Assembly (NCBI GenBank): GCA_030017475.1
Contig: JASEIO010000002.1
Coordinates: 1 to 63,204, forward strand
Direction of reading: 5' to 3'
Length of the DNA stretch: 63,204 nucleotides
Source of the DNA: a bacterium
GTDB taxonomy: Bacteria; UBA9089; JASEIO01
The translations under genes and the position numbers were made by a program. Shown here one piece after another: positions 33,681-41,955 of this stretch (the stretch's first letter is position 1; every line of letters starts with the position of its first letter). The notes beneath the pieces are model-generated. The model was not told the DNA's origin. It saw nothing but the letters and a program-made list of their open reading frames with translations, and made no database searches.

Positions 33681-36038
33681 TTAAATATCCACATCTCTTA
33701 TAATTAAAACTGTATTTTTGCCACCAAATCCAAAAGAATTTGACACAGCTACCTTAATATTACTTTCACGTCCAACATTTGGAACATAATCAAGATCACA
33801 TTCAGGATCAGGATTTTCAAGGTTAATGGTGGGGTGAATGAAATTATTTTGCATTTCTAAGACAGAGGCTATTAACTCAATAGCCCCTGTTGCCCCTATT
33901 GAATGGCCAATCATAGATTTAATAGAATTTATAGGCAATTTATAGGCATAATCACCAAAAACTTGCTTGAGAACCTTAGTTTCTATCTTATCTCCTAATG
34001 GAGTAGATGAACCATGAGCACTAATATAATCTACATCTTCTATATTCAAATTGGCATCTTGTAAAGCCAATTTTATAGCTCGAGCTGCCTGTGTTCCATC
34101 AGGAGAAGGGGAAGTCATATGATAGGCATCTCCTGATACACCATAACCAACCACCTCTGCATAAATAGGAGCTCCTCGCTTTAGGGCATGTTCTAATTCC
34201 TCTAAGATTAATATACCTGCTCCCTCAGACAATACAAAGCCATCCCTTTCTCTATCAAAAGGACGGGATGCCTTCTCTGGTTCATCATTACGAGTGGATA
34301 AAGCCCTTATTGCCTGGAATGAAATAATAACAAGAGGTCTCATAGGGGCTTCAGTCCCACCTGTAACCATCAGATCAACTTCTCCATTCCTTATCTTATT
34401 AAAGGAATAGCCAATAGCATCTGCACCAGCTGTACATCCTGTGGAAATAGTGAAACTTGGTCCTTTTACACCCAAATTTATTGAAACCTCAGACGAAATA
34501 GCTCCAGCAAAAATAACTACAGATAGATAAGGGCTGACCCTCTCCGGTCCTTTCTCAAGATAGGTTTTATACTGGTCTTCTCCAAATCCCAATCCTCCTC
34601 CTCCTGCCCCAATAATAACTCCAATTCTGTGAGGATCAAGTTTCCTTATATCTTCTAAATTGGCATCTTTTAAAGCCATTTGAGCAGCTGCAATAGCAAA
34701 TTGGGTCTCTCTACCACTATGCCTTATCTTTTTTTTATCTATCCAATTTAAGGGATCAAACTCAGTATTTCGGATCTCTCCTCCAATCTTTACCTTTAAA
34801 TCGGATGTATCAAAACTCTCTATTCTTCTTATACCAGATCTACCTTCCTTAACTGCTTCCCAAAATGCATCCTTTCCGATTCCAATTGGGGTGATTACAC
34901 CTAATCCAGTAATTACTACCCTTCTTTTTATCCCCTCTTTTTCTCTTTTAACAGAGGTAAATGTCCTTATCCTATCTTCTCCTTTCTTTTTTGCCCAAGA
35001 GAAAGCCTCCTCAACCCTTTTTATTAACATTTCAGGGGTTTTAATCTCTTTAGAGAGACTTGCTACCCCAAAGGTGGAGGTTATAGATATATTTAGATCT
35101 TTATCTTTCAAGAACACCCAACCCTTTATAATCTTCCTCAATCTTTCTGCTACCTCATAGGTCCTTTCCTCTGGTGTATTTGGTAGAATAATCATAAACT
35201 TCTTCCCGCCTACCCGGGTTAATATCTCGGATTTTCTAATATTTTTTAAAATGAGGCAAGCAAATTCCTTTAGAACCTGATCCCCAATTAGATGACCATA
35301 GGTCTGATTAATCTCTTCAAGACGGTCTATATCAAGCAATATCAAGGAAAGGTTCGAATTATATCTTTCTGCTCGGGCTATTTCTCCCTCCAAGCGAGCA
35401 ATCAGGTATCTTTTATTATGTAATGATGTCAAATCATCAATCATCAATAATCCATCCTTTTCTTCAATTAGCTTTATGAATCTATCTGCACTTTCCTGGA
35501 GACGATAGTAGCGAGAGATGGTTTCTGAGAAAGGCTTAATTAATGCCATTAACATCTTCCCACCGATAAGCAACTGGTCTCTTGATACCCTCCTAATCAA
35601 CTGCAAATTCATCAATAGATCATTCTCCGAAACCCCAATTTCTTTAGCAAATCTCCGACATCTTTCATAAACTGCCTCCTCTTCTAAAACCCCACCCATT
35701 AAAATAGCTCCTATTGGCTTTTCCTGAAGAACCAATGACACGGAAAAGTTGAGTAAACCTGCAGGACATTTAAAAATAGAAAAACCTTCTTCTATACTCT
35801 CTGAAGAAAAACAATTCATTCTGTAGGATTGGCAGCACCTTATTTGGCCAATCTTTGATGACTGGATAAGACGACACGCCTTGTGCAGATGCTGAAAACC
35901 AGCTATAAACCTTCCATCTTTATCTACAAACTGGGCCTTTGTGCCAGTTATCTCATGACACACATCCTGAATATTTTCCCATTGATTAAGTAAGTTTACC
36001 AAATCTGATAGATCAACAGGAGGGGTTTCTTTAGTCAT
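33681..36038 (-). CDS. PocR sensor - degenerate GGDEF - ketosynthase (KAS II) fusion
   Basis: About 785 residues in one intact frame; positions below count from the GTG four codons upstream of the chosen ATG. The N-terminal part (about 12-180) is a PocR ligand-sensing domain with the cysteine set KAC..CC..C..FKCPAGL. A GGDEF-fold domain follows (about 198-362), but the catalytic motif reads GGKKF (281-285), so diguanylate cyclase activity is unlikely. A complete FabF-type ketosynthase (about 375-789) has the Cys-His-His triad: STGCTAGAD (Cys539), SAHGSSTPLGD (His679) and SMIGHSIGATG (His715). The join KEGIKRRVVITGLG replaces the expected FabF start MKRRVVITGLG. No acyl carrier protein or second ketosynthase is nearby. 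Neighbours are SRPBCC and ICMT-like genes. Confidence 0.93.
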   Translation of the reverse strand: MTKETPPVDLSDLVNLLNQWENIQDVCHEITGTKAQFVDKDGRFIAGFQHLHKACRLIQSSKIGQIRCCQSYRMNCFSSESIEEGFSIFKCPAGLLNFSVSLVLQEKPIGAILMGGVLEEEAVYERCRRFAKEIGVSENDLLMNLQLIRRVSRDQLLIGGKMLMALIKPFSETISRYYRLQESADRFIKLIEEKDGLLMIDDLTSLHNKRYLIARLEGEIARAERYNSNLSLILLDIDRLEEINQTYGHLIGDQVLKEFACLILKNIRKSEILTRVGGKKFMIILPNTPEERTYEVAERLRKIIKGWVFLKDKDLNISITSTFGVASLSKEIKTPEMLIKRVEEAFSWAKKKGEDRIRTFTSVKREKEGIKRRVVITGLGVITPIGIGKDAFWEAVKEGRSGIRRIESFDTSDLKVKIGGEIRNTEFDPLNWIDKKKIRHSGRETQFAIAAAQMALKDANLEDIRKLDPHRIGVIIGAGGGGLGFGEDQYKTYLEKGPERVSPYLSVVIFAGAISSEVSINLGVKGPSFTISTGCTAGADAIGYSFNKIRNGEVDLMVTGGTEAPMRPLVIISFQAIRALSTRNDEPEKASRPFDRERDGFVLSEGAGILILEELEHALKRGAPIYAEVVGYGVSGDAYHMTSPSPDGTQAARAIKLALQDANLNIEDVDYISAHGSSTPLGDKIETKVLKQVFGDYAYKLPINSIKSMIGHSIGATGAIELIASVLEMQNNFIHPTINLENPDPECDLDYVPNVGRESNIKVAVSNSFGFGGKNTVLIIRDVDI

Positions 36039-36077
36039 ATTATTCACCACCCTTTGTTTGAAATCCTTAAAGAATCT

Positions 36078-36533
36078 TCATCCTCTACGTCCTATCTGAA
36101 GACCTTCCTCTACCTTCCTCTTGACTCCCTCTAAGGTCTGGGTAGCCATCTTCTTTACAATTCGCGAAACAATCAGTCTTCCAATCAGATTTCCAATCAA
36201 AGGAACCTTCTTATATTCAAAGTCATGTGTTAAAACTATCCTTGTCCCATCATCTATTTCCGCAAACTTCCATTCTATCTTCATACCTTTTAGCGGACCC
36301 TCTAACTGCTCTGCCTTAATTAACCTTTTATCCTTATCCACAAAAACACGGGACCTCCACTTATAGCCAGCTTCACTTTCTCGCTCAACTATCATTTCCG
36401 GTCCCTCTTTACTTAAAATCCTTACCTCTTTATAGGTAGGTATAAATTCAGGATATCTTTCCACATCCGAAGATATTTCAAAAACCTCATCCACATTTCC
36501 TTTAATCACGATTGTATCTTCTGTATGTATCAT
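36078..36533 (-). CDS. SRPBCC/START-like protein (copy A)
   Basis: A 151-residue START-like domain: IHTEDTIVIKGNVDEVFEISSDVERYPEF, then EMIVERESEAGYKWRSRVFV, QLEGPLKGMKIEWKF and VLTHDFEYK. It belongs to the polyketide cyclase/COQ10-like group, with a hydrophobic ligand pocket expected. The ATG at 36533 follows GAGGAG by four bases; the cyclase-family stop codon overlaps this region, so translation is probably coupled. It is a paralogue of 31627-32046. It lies between the cyclase-family gene and the ketosynthase fusion. Confidence 0.87.
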   Translation of the reverse strand: MIHTEDTIVIKGNVDEVFEISSDVERYPEFIPTYKEVRILSKEGPEMIVERESEAGYKWRSRVFVDKDKRLIKAEQLEGPLKGMKIEWKFAEIDDGTRIVLTHDFEYKKVPLIGNLIGRLIVSRIVKKMATQTLEGVKRKVEEGLQIGRRG

Positions 36534-36534
36534 T

Positions 36535-37362
36535 TTACTCCTCAATTATTGCAACTGGTCTTACCCAACCAGCACCTGCCCTCTCAATATTTACTGGAAA
36601 ACAAACTACCTTAAAACCAAAAGGCTTGGGAAGCCGGTCTAAATTTCCCATCTTTTCTATATGACAATATTCCTTCTCCCTTCCAGCAAAATGGGCCGGC
36701 CAAAGGTATCTTTTATCTCGAGTTCTTATATAATCCGTAAACATATTCACCCAAGGCCGATCAAAACCAAATGCATCAATCCCTATTATCTTCACACCTT
36801 GTTCTACTAAGAATAGGGTCGCCTCCTTTGACATCCCAGGTTGAAAAAGAAGATAGTCCCTATCTTCTAAATATTTATCCTGTCCAGTTCTAATAAGCAC
36901 GATGTCATATGGCTTAATTTTGTAATCTATTCTCTCTAATGCCTCTTTTATATCATCCGCCGTTATAAACTCCCCTGGTTTTTTATGCGTTAAGTCAAGA
37001 AGAACACCATCTGCGAAACACCATTCAAGTGGAACCTCCTGGATGGTCTTTGAGGGTTTTCCACAAGAGCGGGGACCAAAATGCCATGGGGCATCAAGAT
37101 GTGTTCCAGCATGGGTATCCGTCTTTATCACCTCTAAGGCTATACCCATTCCATTAGGGAAGTTTTTTGCTGTAATTCTGTATCTTCCTACTAAATAAAG
37201 GAAGAAATTCTTAACATGATCAAAAAACGATCTTCCTTTACAAAGCACTGCCCCTAAACCAAGAAGTAACGCCCCTCTTTTATGGTCTATATATTTAATC
37301 TTGGGTGGGTCAGGCTCATGTCCACCACTACGTAAAGGAACACTTAAATCAATGAGTTTCAT
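36535..37362 (-). CDS. Cyclase-family metal hydrolase (kynurenine formamidase-like)
   Basis: A 275-residue cytoplasmic protein of the cyclase family (PF04199), which includes kynurenine formamidases and cyclases implicated in polyketide and other pathways. The metal motif HxGTHxDxPxH is intact as DTHAGTHLDAPWHF (about 82-95). FQPGMSKEAT and GIDAFGFDRPW are the other conserved blocks. It is slightly longer than typical (about 210-260), with an insertion (about 35-65). The ATG at 37362 is preferred. No tryptophan catabolism genes are near, so a role with the SRPBCC/ketosynthase genes is more likely than kynurenine metabolism. Confidence 0.88.
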   Translation of the reverse strand: MKLIDLSVPLRSGGHEPDPPKIKYIDHKRGALLLGLGAVLCKGRSFFDHVKNFFLYLVGRYRITAKNFPNGMGIALEVIKTDTHAGTHLDAPWHFGPRSCGKPSKTIQEVPLEWCFADGVLLDLTHKKPGEFITADDIKEALERIDYKIKPYDIVLIRTGQDKYLEDRDYLLFQPGMSKEATLFLVEQGVKIIGIDAFGFDRPWVNMFTDYIRTRDKRYLWPAHFAGREKEYCHIEKMGNLDRLPKPFGFKVVCFPVNIERAGAGWVRPVAIIEE

Positions 37363-37442
37363 CCTTTTACCACCTCCCAAAATTAGAGCTGATTAGCTAC
37401 ATCAAGATTAAGCTGCCAATTATTTAAGCCAGTACCTTAAGT

Positions 37443-39644
37443 TTACCCTCTATCCCGGAAGTTGTCAATAATATAGTTTAGTTGTTCCTGTTTTGTGGAA
37501 ATCTTTCCATCAATTTTAGCGTATAACAACTCCTTTACAATCTCTTTATATAGTGGTCCAGGTTTTATTCCCAGTCTTTTTAAATCCTCTCCCGAAACAT
37601 CTACACTTACATTTCTCAAATCACCAATGAATTTTATAATTCGTTCCTTTATTAAATCACCACTTTTATATCTAACCTCTGCTTTGGAAATCATGAATAT
37701 AAGTACTTCTATTGGAATGCCTTTAAGCATCTTATAGATAGAACTTGCAGAAAGCTCTTCTTTTTGCAAGGCAATAATCAGTTTATCGCTCATATGCTTG
37801 GCAAGTAACACCTTCTCATTTTGTGATTTAGTAAACTTAAACCTTTTTATCACATCCCGGAGCTCCTCTAAATTTAACCTATCTACTAAACATAGAAAAT
37901 AGATCAGGAAACATTCTATTTTTTCTTCAATAACCACTTGTAGATTAAAGATGGTATCTTGAATGCTACGGAACATTAAAGCAAGTTTTTTCGTAACCCT
38001 TATCTTTGGATGTATATATTTAAGTACTCCAAACTCAGCCAATCGTGAAATAGCTGGGAAAGGGTCCTCCTCAGATAATACTAAAATCAATTCATCCCGG
38101 AATCTCTCTTTACCCAAATACTTAAATACTTCGGATTTTACAGCTTTATTGATAAGTGAAACCGTCTCTTCATCAAGTAGGAAATTGTGTCTTTTTTCAA
38201 ACCTCACTGCACGAAAGATTCGGGTTGGATCATCATAAAAACTCAAATTATGCAACACCTTAATGATTCTTTCTTTAAGATGTATCTGCCCTCCAAAAAA
38301 ATCTATCAAATTGCCAAAATATTTTCTATTAAGCTGAACAGCCATAGCATTGATAGTAAAATCTCGCCTATACAAATCCTCTTTTATTGTACCATAGGTA
38401 ACTATTGGCAATACAGCAGGTCTCGTATAGATCTCTTTCCGAGCGGATGCTACATCGAGTTTAAAACCCCAAGATAAGGTAACCACTGCAGTTTTAAACA
38501 TCTTATGAACCTTTGCCTTCCCCCCTGAACATGCCGCAAAAACCCGAGCAAATCTAATTCCATCACCATCTACCACAATATCTATATCAAAATTCTCTTC
38601 CCCTAATAACAAATCCCTTACAAATCCACCAACCACATATGTTGGATAATTCAAAGAATCTGAAACACGGGATATTTCCCGAAATAGACTCTTAATCTTT
38701 TTAGGAAGTCTTTCCATTAGATCCTTAACATTTTGGGTTTCAAAAAGTATGTTTAATAATCTATCCTCTATTTCTTTCAAATCCCGTTTTAAAATAGTAG
38801 TTGATGCAGCTCCGCTATGCCCCCCTCCATTAAATCGTGAAAGCACCTTTCTAACATCCACCTCTTTCTTTCTTGATCTGGCTATTAGATGGATCTTCCC
38901 ATCCACCTCTATTATAGTAAATAAAGCATCGGGCTTTTCAATGTCCATTATTTTATGAACTACGACTGCTAAATCAGGAATGTAATTTGAAATTTTGGTG
39001 GAGGCGACAGCTACCCAAGCCCCATTTATAAAATGGCACTTTAGATTATGTAACAGCTCATCAAGCAGCGAAACCTGCTCTTTGGTTAATTCCTGATTTG
39101 CAAAGCGAGCTACCAGGTTTAAATCAGCATTACACTTTAGTAGATAAGCCACTGCCTCAAGATCTTTTGGAGTGGTGGTAGGAAAGGTAAGGCAGCCTGT
39201 ATCAGAATAGATACCAAGGCAAAATATAGTAGCTTCCATAGGGGTAATACTTAAATCCCGTGATCTTATCAAATCCAACAGAATAGTAGCTGTTGCTCCA
39301 AGTTCTTCTGTAACCATTATATCTCCTTTAATATCGTTTGCCTTCGAAGGATGATGGTCATAAATATAGATAGGAATTCTTTTTTCAAGTAACTCTTTAA
39401 ATTTACCTATTCTACCTGGAAGCCTTGTATCCACAATAATAACCTTTTTTACCCTATCTATTTCTATATCCTTATGTTTCTCTATATTCGGAAGATGATG
39501 ATTGTAAACTTTTATAAAGTCTTTTACCCCACGTTCTGCATTTCCTGGTAAAACCAGGTGTGCCTTTGGGTATAATTTCTTTGCTGCTAATAAACTTGCC
39601 AAGGCATCAAAATCGGCATTAGTATGAGTAACAATAATCTCCAC
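37443..39644 (-). CDS. DHH phosphoesterase - CCA/polyA nucleotidyltransferase fusion
   Basis: A 733-residue fusion. Residues 1-300 form a DHH/DHHA1 phosphoesterase with THTNADFDALAS, VDTRLPGR, YDHHPSK (DHH 96-98) and FNGGGHSGAAS (272-281). Residues about 325-730 form a class II tRNA nucleotidyltransferase with VVGGFVRDLLLG, DIDIVV and LYRRDFTINAMA. Similar fusions in Aquificae and deltaproteobacteria carry two CBS domains between the halves; here only about 20 residues (VKDLMERLPKK) remain, so the CBS pair is absent. It probably repairs or adds tRNA CCA ends or A only; the DHH half may degrade oligonucleotides or nucleotides. Confidence 0.92.
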   Translation of the reverse strand: MEIIVTHTNADFDALASLLAAKKLYPKAHLVLPGNAERGVKDFIKVYNHHLPNIEKHKDIEIDRVKKVIIVDTRLPGRIGKFKELLEKRIPIYIYDHHPSKANDIKGDIMVTEELGATATILLDLIRSRDLSITPMEATIFCLGIYSDTGCLTFPTTTPKDLEAVAYLLKCNADLNLVARFANQELTKEQVSLLDELLHNLKCHFINGAWVAVASTKISNYIPDLAVVVHKIMDIEKPDALFTIIEVDGKIHLIARSRKKEVDVRKVLSRFNGGGHSGAASTTILKRDLKEIEDRLLNILFETQNVKDLMERLPKKIKSLFREISRVSDSLNYPTYVVGGFVRDLLLGEENFDIDIVVDGDGIRFARVFAACSGGKAKVHKMFKTAVVTLSWGFKLDVASARKEIYTRPAVLPIVTYGTIKEDLYRRDFTINAMAVQLNRKYFGNLIDFFGGQIHLKERIIKVLHNLSFYDDPTRIFRAVRFEKRHNFLLDEETVSLINKAVKSEVFKYLGKERFRDELILVLSEEDPFPAISRLAEFGVLKYIHPKIRVTKKLALMFRSIQDTIFNLQVVIEEKIECFLIYFLCLVDRLNLEELRDVIKRFKFTKSQNEKVLLAKHMSDKLIIALQKEELSASSIYKMLKGIPIEVLIFMISKAEVRYKSGDLIKERIIKFIGDLRNVSVDVSGEDLKRLGIKPGPLYKEIVKELLYAKIDGKISTKQEQLNYIIDNFRDRG

Positions 39645-39669
39645 TTTAACTTACAGCTTACAGCTTTGT

Positions 39670-40554
39670 TTACCCCCTTGGATGATATCTTCTATGTATC
39701 TCTTTTAACCGAGCCTGAGTAATATGGGTATAAATCTGGGTAGTGGATATATCCTGATGACCTAACATCTCCTGTACAGAACGAAGATCTGCATCATGGG
39801 ACAATAAATGGGTAGCAAATGAATGACGTATAATGTGAGGAAAGACAGGTTTTTTTATTCCACATCTTTTGGCAATCCCACGAATTATCTTCCACGCCCC
39901 TTTACGAGATAGTTTCCCTCCTCTCCAATTCACAAACAGATATTGATTGTTATCCTTTACCAATCTCCCACGAGCAAGCTCTAAATATCTCCTAATAGCA
40001 TCCCGCGCCTTCTTCCCTACAGGAACTATTCTTTCCTTTGCCCCTTTCCCAAATACCCGAACAAACCCGATTTCTAAATCGATATCTTTCAACTCAAGGG
40101 AAACTAACTCCTCAACTCTAACCCCAGTGGCATAAAGTAATTCTAAAGCGGCTTTATCCCTTAAACCTAAAGGAGAATTTACATCTGGTTGATTTAAAAG
40201 TAGTTCTATCTCTTGGTAAGTAAGAAAGCGAGGAAGAGTGGATGTAACTTTGGGGGACTCCAAATTATGAGTGGGGTTATCATTTAGAACATCCTCTTTA
40301 AGCAAAAATCTATAAAACATTTTGATAGCACTAAATTTTCTGGCAATTGACCGAGGTTTTATCCCCCCCTTTTTTAGATCCCGTAAATAAGAGATTATTA
40401 TATCTCTTTTAGTTTTACCAAAAGATGTAACTCCACGCCTTTCAAGAAAACTATGGTATTGCTGCAAGTCCCTCGAGTAAGCTAAACAGGTATTCTTTGA
40501 TAATCCTCTTTCTACTGCTAAATAATCGATAAACTCATTGATTAACTCTTTCAT
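39670..40554 (-). CDS. xerD: XerC/XerD-type tyrosine recombinase
   Basis: A 294-residue site-specific recombinase of normal Xer length. The N-terminal SAM-like core-binding domain is at about 1-85 (FIDYLAVERGLSKNTCLAYSRDLQ). The catalytic domain has all six residues: ATGVRVEELV (Arg), the beta-hairpin Lys in FGKGAKERIVP, HIIRHSFATHLL (His-x-x-Arg), LGHQDISTTQIYTH (His and nucleophile Tyr). The completeness and the context without mobile genes favour chromosome dimer resolution. Which of XerC or XerD it is cannot be decided here. Confidence 0.93.
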   Translation of the reverse strand: MKELINEFIDYLAVERGLSKNTCLAYSRDLQQYHSFLERRGVTSFGKTKRDIIISYLRDLKKGGIKPRSIARKFSAIKMFYRFLLKEDVLNDNPTHNLESPKVTSTLPRFLTYQEIELLLNQPDVNSPLGLRDKAALELLYATGVRVEELVSLELKDIDLEIGFVRVFGKGAKERIVPVGKKARDAIRRYLELARGRLVKDNNQYLFVNWRGGKLSRKGAWKIIRGIAKRCGIKKPVFPHIIRHSFATHLLSHDADLRSVQEMLGHQDISTTQIYTHITQARLKEIHRRYHPRG

Positions 40555-40596
40555 CCATTATAATTATAATACTATATAGGTTTAAAAAAGTCAATA

Positions 40597-40654
40597 AAAA
40601 AGCTGTAAGTCGTAAGGATTAAGCTTTTTTTATCTGCTTATAACTTACAGCTTT
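40597..40654. repeat. Dispersed hairpin repeat family A, copy 2
   Basis: A perfect 12-bp inverted repeat, AAAGCTGTAAGT (40599-40610) and ACTTACAGCTTT (40643-40654). The inside contains GTAAGGATT and TATCTGCTTATA, also in copy 1 at 16123-16179. On the minus strand it is followed by a T-rich run and may terminate the CsgG-like gene transcript. Confidence 0.65.
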
Positions 40655-40716
40655 AAGAAATCTGATTACTAAGATACATCAACCAAGCCGTTTCAAAAAA
40701 CGGAAGCTATTTCTCT

Positions 40717-41721
40717 CTACTCAACCTTTACTACATCATTGATCTTAAAACCTTGCCCTGATTTAATAACAGAGATTGAATATCCATCTTCTACATCTAT
40801 AACTTGAATTTCTCCAGATCTCTTCATTTCAAACCCTAAACCTTCCCCTGTTAAAGGATCAATTATCTCTTCGCCCAATGAATAGACAGTGAATATATCA
40901 CCAACCTTTGTTCCAACAGATGATCCACAATTTATATAAAATTTGTCTCCCTCAATCTTTATAATCCTTCCTTTTAAAAGAACTTTCTTTACATCTTCTC
41001 CATATTCCTTCTTTTTAGCCTTTTCGACCTCTTTACGCTCCCCATAATAAGGATAATGAGCCCTTCTAAAAGCCTCAGTAACTTTTTTAACAGCTTGATT
41101 TATTGCAAGTCTTGTTGCCTTTCCTATAGTTGTGCGGTTAAACTCCTTATCTCCAAAATCCATTCTTTGCAACTTAGTTAAATCAGACTCCGCAACTCTA
41201 CCTCTCCTCCTTAATTTCTTTGACACTTGTCCTTCAGCAGTTTCAGTGGCAAGGATATTTCCAGTCCCTGGATCAATTATCTTTATATCTAACTTAACCT
41301 TAGCTACCTCTGGCACTACCCTAACACGTCCCCTAACTTGCCCTTCCTGTTCCTTTATCTCAAATTCATCCACATCCCCTGTAATAATTGCATCCACTCC
41401 CAATATCTCTTTTACTATAGCAGCATATTGAGAGATAGCCTCTGGAGAAAATCCTAAGGCCTGCCCTTTAAATCTTTCCCTTTTTTCTATAACTACAAAG
41501 TCCTCTGATTCTACTAAAGCCTCAGTTAACTCATTAGCCATTCCTTTTCCTATATCCCAAAAGCTTGAGAATGTTCTATCTGTTTTATCTTCGAAAGCAA
41601 TTACAGTAACTAACCTCTTAGGAATTTCCTGCTCTATTCTTCTACCTCTAACACCAACTCTCACGCAACCAACAACCATTATTAAAATTAATAAATTGGC
41701 AATAAATATCTTTCGATTCAC
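40717..41721 (-). CDS. CsgG-family outer-membrane lipoprotein with FlgT-like C-terminus
   Basis: A 334-residue lipoprotein with signal IFIANLLILIMVVGC (lipobox Cys19). A CsgG-like domain follows (about 35-230): VTVIAFEDKTDRTFSSFWDIGKGMANELTEAL, and an ITGDVDEF strand. The C-terminal part (about 240-334) has a FlgT C-terminal-like beta domain (GRIIKIEGDKFYINCGSSVGTKVGDIFTVYSLG). CsgG proteins form outer-membrane pores or periplasmic assembly factors; FlgT belongs to the flagellar H-ring in Vibrio. No curli genes are adjacent, so the cargo is unknown. A link to the flagellum or envelope is possible. Confidence 0.85.
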   Translation of the reverse strand: MNRKIFIANLLILIMVVGCVRVGVRGRRIEQEIPKRLVTVIAFEDKTDRTFSSFWDIGKGMANELTEALVESEDFVVIEKRERFKGQALGFSPEAISQYAAIVKEILGVDAIITGDVDEFEIKEQEGQVRGRVRVVPEVAKVKLDIKIIDPGTGNILATETAEGQVSKKLRRRGRVAESDLTKLQRMDFGDKEFNRTTIGKATRLAINQAVKKVTEAFRRAHYPYYGERKEVEKAKKKEYGEDVKKVLLKGRIIKIEGDKFYINCGSSVGTKVGDIFTVYSLGEEIIDPLTGEGLGFEMKRSGEIQVIDVEDGYSISVIKSGQGFKINDVVKVE

Positions 41722-41833
41722 ACAACACCTCCTTTAGCAGGGTCGGCGTATCGTCTTTACCCCCACCAAAAATCCAAAATCCTAAGTACCAAATCGCAAA
41801 CAGATTCAAAATTCCAAATTCTAAACCTTCTTT

Positions 41834-41856
41834 GTTTTGGTCATTGGAATTTAGAT
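41834..41856. repeat. Dispersed repeat family B, main copy
   Basis: The core GTTTTGGTCATTGGAATTTA lies inside a 234-base intergenic stretch rich in AAATTCC/GGAATTT inverted blocks (41764-41893). Related cores are at 23983-24002 and 52454-52477. No gene is seen in this gap (41722-41955). Confidence 0.5.
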
Positions 41857-41955
41857 ATTGAGATTTGTTTGAAATCTGTTATTTGGAATTTACTGATTCT
41901 GTATACTCTGAAAAACCTCTGTGGATTCTGTGGCTAAAAGAAAATTCCTGGACTA

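Noticed and set aside
34920-34945. Ketosynthase fusion as a frameshift or assembly artefact
   Set aside because: The frame is continuous, both parts are complete and the linker is of plausible composition, so I report it as real, with the check stated. A misassembly cannot be fully excluded from the sequence alone.
41722-41955. tRNA or small RNA gene in the gap upstream of the CsgG-like gene
   Set aside because: No cloverleaf or conserved RNA motif was seen; the region is made of short AT-rich repeats.
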